From NCBI GenBank assembly GCA_021234155.1, contig JAJEKV010000074.1, forward strand, positions 2,922,877-2,986,876: a stretch of 64,000 bases of DNA, read 5' to 3'. Source of the DNA: Isoetes taiwanensis (lineage: Eukaryota > Streptophyta > Lycopodiopsida > Isoetales > Isoetaceae). Position numbers and translations under genes: made by a program. Under the pieces are notes generated by a model. The model had not been told where the DNA came from, did not search any database, and saw only the letters and a program-made list of their open reading frames with translations. Shown piece after piece: positions 60,740 through 64,000 of the stretch. Each line of letters starts with the position of its first letter. Within the stretch, counting starts at the first letter, position 1.

Positions 60740-61365
60740 AGTTCTGTCGTTGTTACCTGTGCAGTTCCTTGGACATTTCTTCTAGAGTAAATTCTTTGTC
60801 TACGACCTTCTGCAGTAGCCTTTCTAGTATGTCCATGTCAGTGAAGCCACGCATTTCTCTCCCTGCTTATTATCGTCATTGCTTTTTTTGGGACATCAGA
60901 ACCTTTTTTCTTTTCTGAGACCTTTCCTTTACTTTTCAATTCACCACGCTCGAACATGGTAAATATCTCGTTTTGTAGGTCCCAAATCTGCACAGTAATA
61001 AACGAGGTCAGTGAAGCCCTGCAAGAAAGTTATTCCAGAATACAAAAGAAACTTACTCTGCCGTCTCTAAAGGCTAATTGAAACCAGTTGTCATGCGGTA
61101 TGAGTGACTGCCGTTTGTTAGCCTCGTCGTGTACCAGTGACACTCCCTCGCGTGGGTTTCCTTGGGTTCTAAGAGTGCATTTGGTTTCTTCAAGTCTTCT
61201 CCATATTTTTCTTTAAAAATCATGTCACACTCACCCCGGTTTTTGGTCCACTGTTGAAAACATCAGTTTTGGTAGGTCTACATGTCCTGTTTTCAAAGAA
61301 TCCTACATGTGGATTTGTGAAGGTATGGTTTTGTTCGATAATGGTGTTCTTTTTTCAGTGGACTA
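60740..61365. other. No gene seen
   Basis: Between the palindrome array and the 159-base array. Some open frames, none recognised. Confidence 0.5.
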
Positions 61366-61925
61366 AAACATCCACTTATTGTTGTTTTGTAGTTTCTTCT
61401 ATTGTGACATGTCATTTTATAATACAATCCCTTTGTAGGAAAGAGTACTTGAATTTCTACATGTCTAATAATTCTATTGTCACATGTCTTTATAGATGTA
61501 GGAAAGAATATTTGATTCTCTACATGTCCTATACTTCCATTCACATGTCTTTATAGTAGTAGGACAGAGTACTTTATTTGCTAAGGCATTGTAGGAAAGA
61601 ATACATGAATTACGACATGTGTAATACTTCTATTGTCACATGTCTTTATAGAAGTCGGAAGAATACTTGATTCTCTACATGTCATATGCTTCCATGTCAC
61701 ATGTCTTTATAGTAGTAGTAGGACCCAGTACTTTATTTGCTAAGGCATTGTAGGAAAGAATACATGAATTACGACATGTGTAATACTTCTATTCTCACAT
61801 GTCTTTATAGAAGTAGGAAAAGAGTACTTGATTCTCTACATGTCCTATCCTTCCATATCCACGGGTCTTTATAGTGGTAGGACCGAGTACTTGATTTGCT
61901 ACATGTGATGCCGTTGCGTGCGATC
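61366..61925 (+). repeat. Tandem array rich in ACATGT, 159-base higher-order unit
   Basis: Words CACATGTCTTTATAG, TACATGTCCTAT and GTAGGAAAGAATAC recur in alternation. The block GTAGGAAAGAATACATGAAT starts at 61591 and again at 61750, a spacing of 159 bases. Inside each unit two or three subunits of about 60-80 bases share the palindromic ACATGT. Variation is greater at the edges. Confidence 0.85.
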
Positions 61926-62009
61926 ACATGTTCTTATACTAGTATTCCATGTAACACAAGTTACTTCAACTACTTCAATTACTTAACACCTATTTTTGCA
62001 TAGCGTGGG

Positions 62010-62935
62010 CACCAACATGCCAAGGTGGCTCTAACATGCCACCCTAGGCTCAAACATGCCAAGGTGGCTCCAACATGCCACCTAGGCTCCAACATGACAA
62101 AATGGCTCAAACATGCCACCTAGGCTCCAGCGTGCTCAAACATGCCCGCAGGGGCTCCAACATGCCACCTATGCTCCAACTTGCCAGGTGGCTCAAATAT
62201 GCTGCGTGGGCTCCAACATGCCACCCTAGGCTCCAACATTCCTAGGTGGCTCAAACATGCCACATAGGCTCAAACATGCCATGTAGGCTCAGGCTCCAAC
62301 ATGCCAGGTGGCTCCAACATGCCACCTGGGCTCAAAACATGCCAGGGTGGCTCAAACATGCCACCTGGGCTCCCAACATGCCAGGCTCAAACATGCGGGG
62401 TGGCTCAAGGGCTGCCAAGGTGGGCTCAAACATGCCACCTAGGCTCCAACATGCCACCTAGGCTCAAACATGCCAAGGTGGCTCAAACATCACCACCTAA
62501 GGCTGCAACATGACAAAATGGCTCAAACATGCCACCTAGGCTCCAGCGTGCTCAAACATGCCATGTGGGGCTCCAACATACCACCTATGCTCCAACTTGC
62601 CAAGGTGGCTCAAATATGCCACGTGGGCTCCAACATGCCACCCTAGGCTCCAACATTCCTAGGTGGCTCAAACAGCTTGCCACCATCTAGGCTCCAACAT
62701 GCCACCAGGGCTCAAACATGCCGGTGGCTCAAACATCACCAAGGTGGGCTCAAACATGCCACCTAGGCTCCAACATGCCAAGGTGGCTCAAACATGCCCG
62801 TGGACTCCATAATGCCACGTGGGCTCCAACATGCCAAGGTGGCTCCAACATGCCATCTGGGGCTCCAACATGCCAAGGTGGCTCGGGCATGCCACCCTAG
62901 TCTCAAAGCATGCCACCTAGGCACCCCAAGTGGTG
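62010..62935 (+). repeat. Minisatellite, about 20-base unit with 416-base higher-order repeat
   Basis: About forty copies of GGCTCAAACATGCCA (A or C at the sixth base) joined by alternating CCTA and AGGT, so that adjacent units carry CCACCTAGG and CCAAGGTGG. A longer block from about 62090 to 62257, with odd variants such as AACATGACAAAATGG and CCAACATTCCTAGGTGG, recurs at about 62506-62675, an offset of 416-418. The array ends near 62935 in a degenerate unit. The open frames in it (SNMPP-type repeats) are products of the period and not genes. Confidence 0.95.
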
Positions 62936-62939
62936 ACAT

Positions 62940-64000
62940 GGCATGCCAAGTAAGCACTAAAAGGTCAAGTTTTGACTAGGCCAAAAACCAAAGATGTCCA
63001 TCTTTGGTCTTTTTCGATGGGTGATGTTGGCAAATTTTAGGTGACATGGCTAGATGATGGTGACATGGACCTTGGATGTCTTTGCAAACACAGGAGGCGG
63101 GCACCTCGTGGACCCCTTTCTTGTGAAGGGAGTCTCGAAAAGTATATATCTTTGGTGCATTTTCTCTCTAGCATTATCACGGCGTCATCTTGCACATCAT
63201 CTAAAGATTTCACCTTTTTGAGACCGGATTTTTATCGTGCTTTTCTTTGTGTTTATGCTCAGGAAATTCATAATTAATGCATGGGGAAAAATCTTGGTTT
63301 TCAGCCAGCTGGCTTGCCAAGTGGCCCGAGTATAGGAAAATCCCGGTATTTCGGGATGAGTTTTAGACCCTCGATTTTTATTGGGATGGCGTAGTTGGCC
63401 ACGACAAAGGTTTAGACCACGTTTTCGATTTTGGGGCATGGAGGCCCCGGATTGGCGATCCGACCACCATGCGGCGTCGTCCAGGAGCAGGGCGAAATTA
63501 CCCTAGGGGACAAGTTCCACGGCGAGTTTTCCCGGGGGGATCAATCACTTACCCCTCACTAGGAGCCACCTCCATGCCAATTGACTACAAGTGTGTAGTA
63601 AGCGACCTACTTTGGCGTTTCTTGGAGAGGGTGGTCTTCGCCCGAAACTTGGTCCCCTAGGTAATGGGGATGTTCGGGTCCATTGGGCGGAGCAGGTTCG
63701 ATTCGGTGGGGTCCGGCAGGTCCTCGGCCCCGGCTTGGACTAGCTGCGCGAGAACAAGATACTTGGGGTTCACCACGAGGCCACGGTAGAAATTGAAGTG
63801 AGAATAGCAGCACTAGGACTGCTAGGTGGTATACATGTGACCGCGGAGAAGCAAAGCTAGCTCCACTACCTAGTAGGGCGTTCTGGGCCGGTGGTCTCAG
63901 GAAGGGGTTGGCTCGGGCTTCGTCTCATGCCTGCGCTTGTGCTTCTATTGCGGTGCATTTTTCTCTTGCGTGTGCGGTCATCATCGCACATCCTAAGATT
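62940..64000. other. Right end of window, no recognised gene
   Basis: The part from about 63400 onward is clearly GC-richer than the rest. A 63-codon plus-strand frame (63469-63660) and a 68-codon minus-strand frame (63607-63813) show no family. The abrupt composition change suggests a GC-rich repeat or retroelement beginning here and running out of the window, but no diagnostic domain is visible. Confidence 0.4.

Noticed and set aside
62246-62513. Repetitive open frames reading SNMPP-type peptides
   Set aside because: They arise from the minisatellite period, occur on both strands and have no independent support.
63690-63710. A tRNA-like GGTTCGATTC box
   Set aside because: No matching acceptor stem or anticodon arm around it.

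Overview
The window is AT-rich nuclear DNA of a land plant, probably a seed plant with a large, repeat-laden genome. Three plant genes can be recognised from protein motifs and intron borders: plastid beta-ketoacyl-ACP synthase II (KASII/FAB1 type), the WD40 protein CDC20, and the chloroplast envelope MPBQ/MSBQ methyltransferase of tocopherol and plastoquinone synthesis (VTE3/APG1 type). They carry GT-AG introns and lie among LINE and LTR-type retroelement remnants, minisatellites and long stretches without genes. No species can be named.

The dominating fact is a direct duplication of at least 23.4 kb. Bases 1-23433 and 27596-51051 are the same sequence, in the same order and orientation. Each copy holds, left to right, an unassigned stretch, KASII (+), about 6.6 kb without recognised genes, the 5' part of CDC20 (-), a LINE (+), a miniature LTR element (-), and the 3' part of VTE3 (-). 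The right end of the homology falls inside VTE3 exon 2, so the left copy keeps only a 3' stub and the right copy runs on into a complete VTE3. A spacer of at most 4.16 kb (23434-27595) separates the copies. The left edge of the unit lies outside the window.

The copies differ mostly by small insertions and deletions, and nearly every reading frame is broken. Often one copy holds the base the other lacks, which suggests either an uncorrected long-read assembly showing one locus twice, or two decaying copies. Some defects of KASII are shared by both copies and are therefore unlikely to be random read errors.

To the right of VTE3 (52.2-64 kb) the sequence is single-copy in this window: an upstream region with an intact unassigned reading frame, a foldback element near 54.8 kb, a frameshifted coding-like tract on the minus strand (55.5-60.2 kb) that I do not recognise, and three arrays in a row: 42-bp palindromic units (60.5 kb), a 159-bp unit rich in ACATGT (61.4-61.9 kb), and a GC-rich minisatellite with higher-order structure (62.0-62.9 kb).

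KASII extends plastid acyl chains from C16 to C18, VTE3 methylates plastid quinol precursors and CDC20 activates the anaphase-promoting complex. Nothing in the sequence suggests that the three act together; they are simply neighbours.
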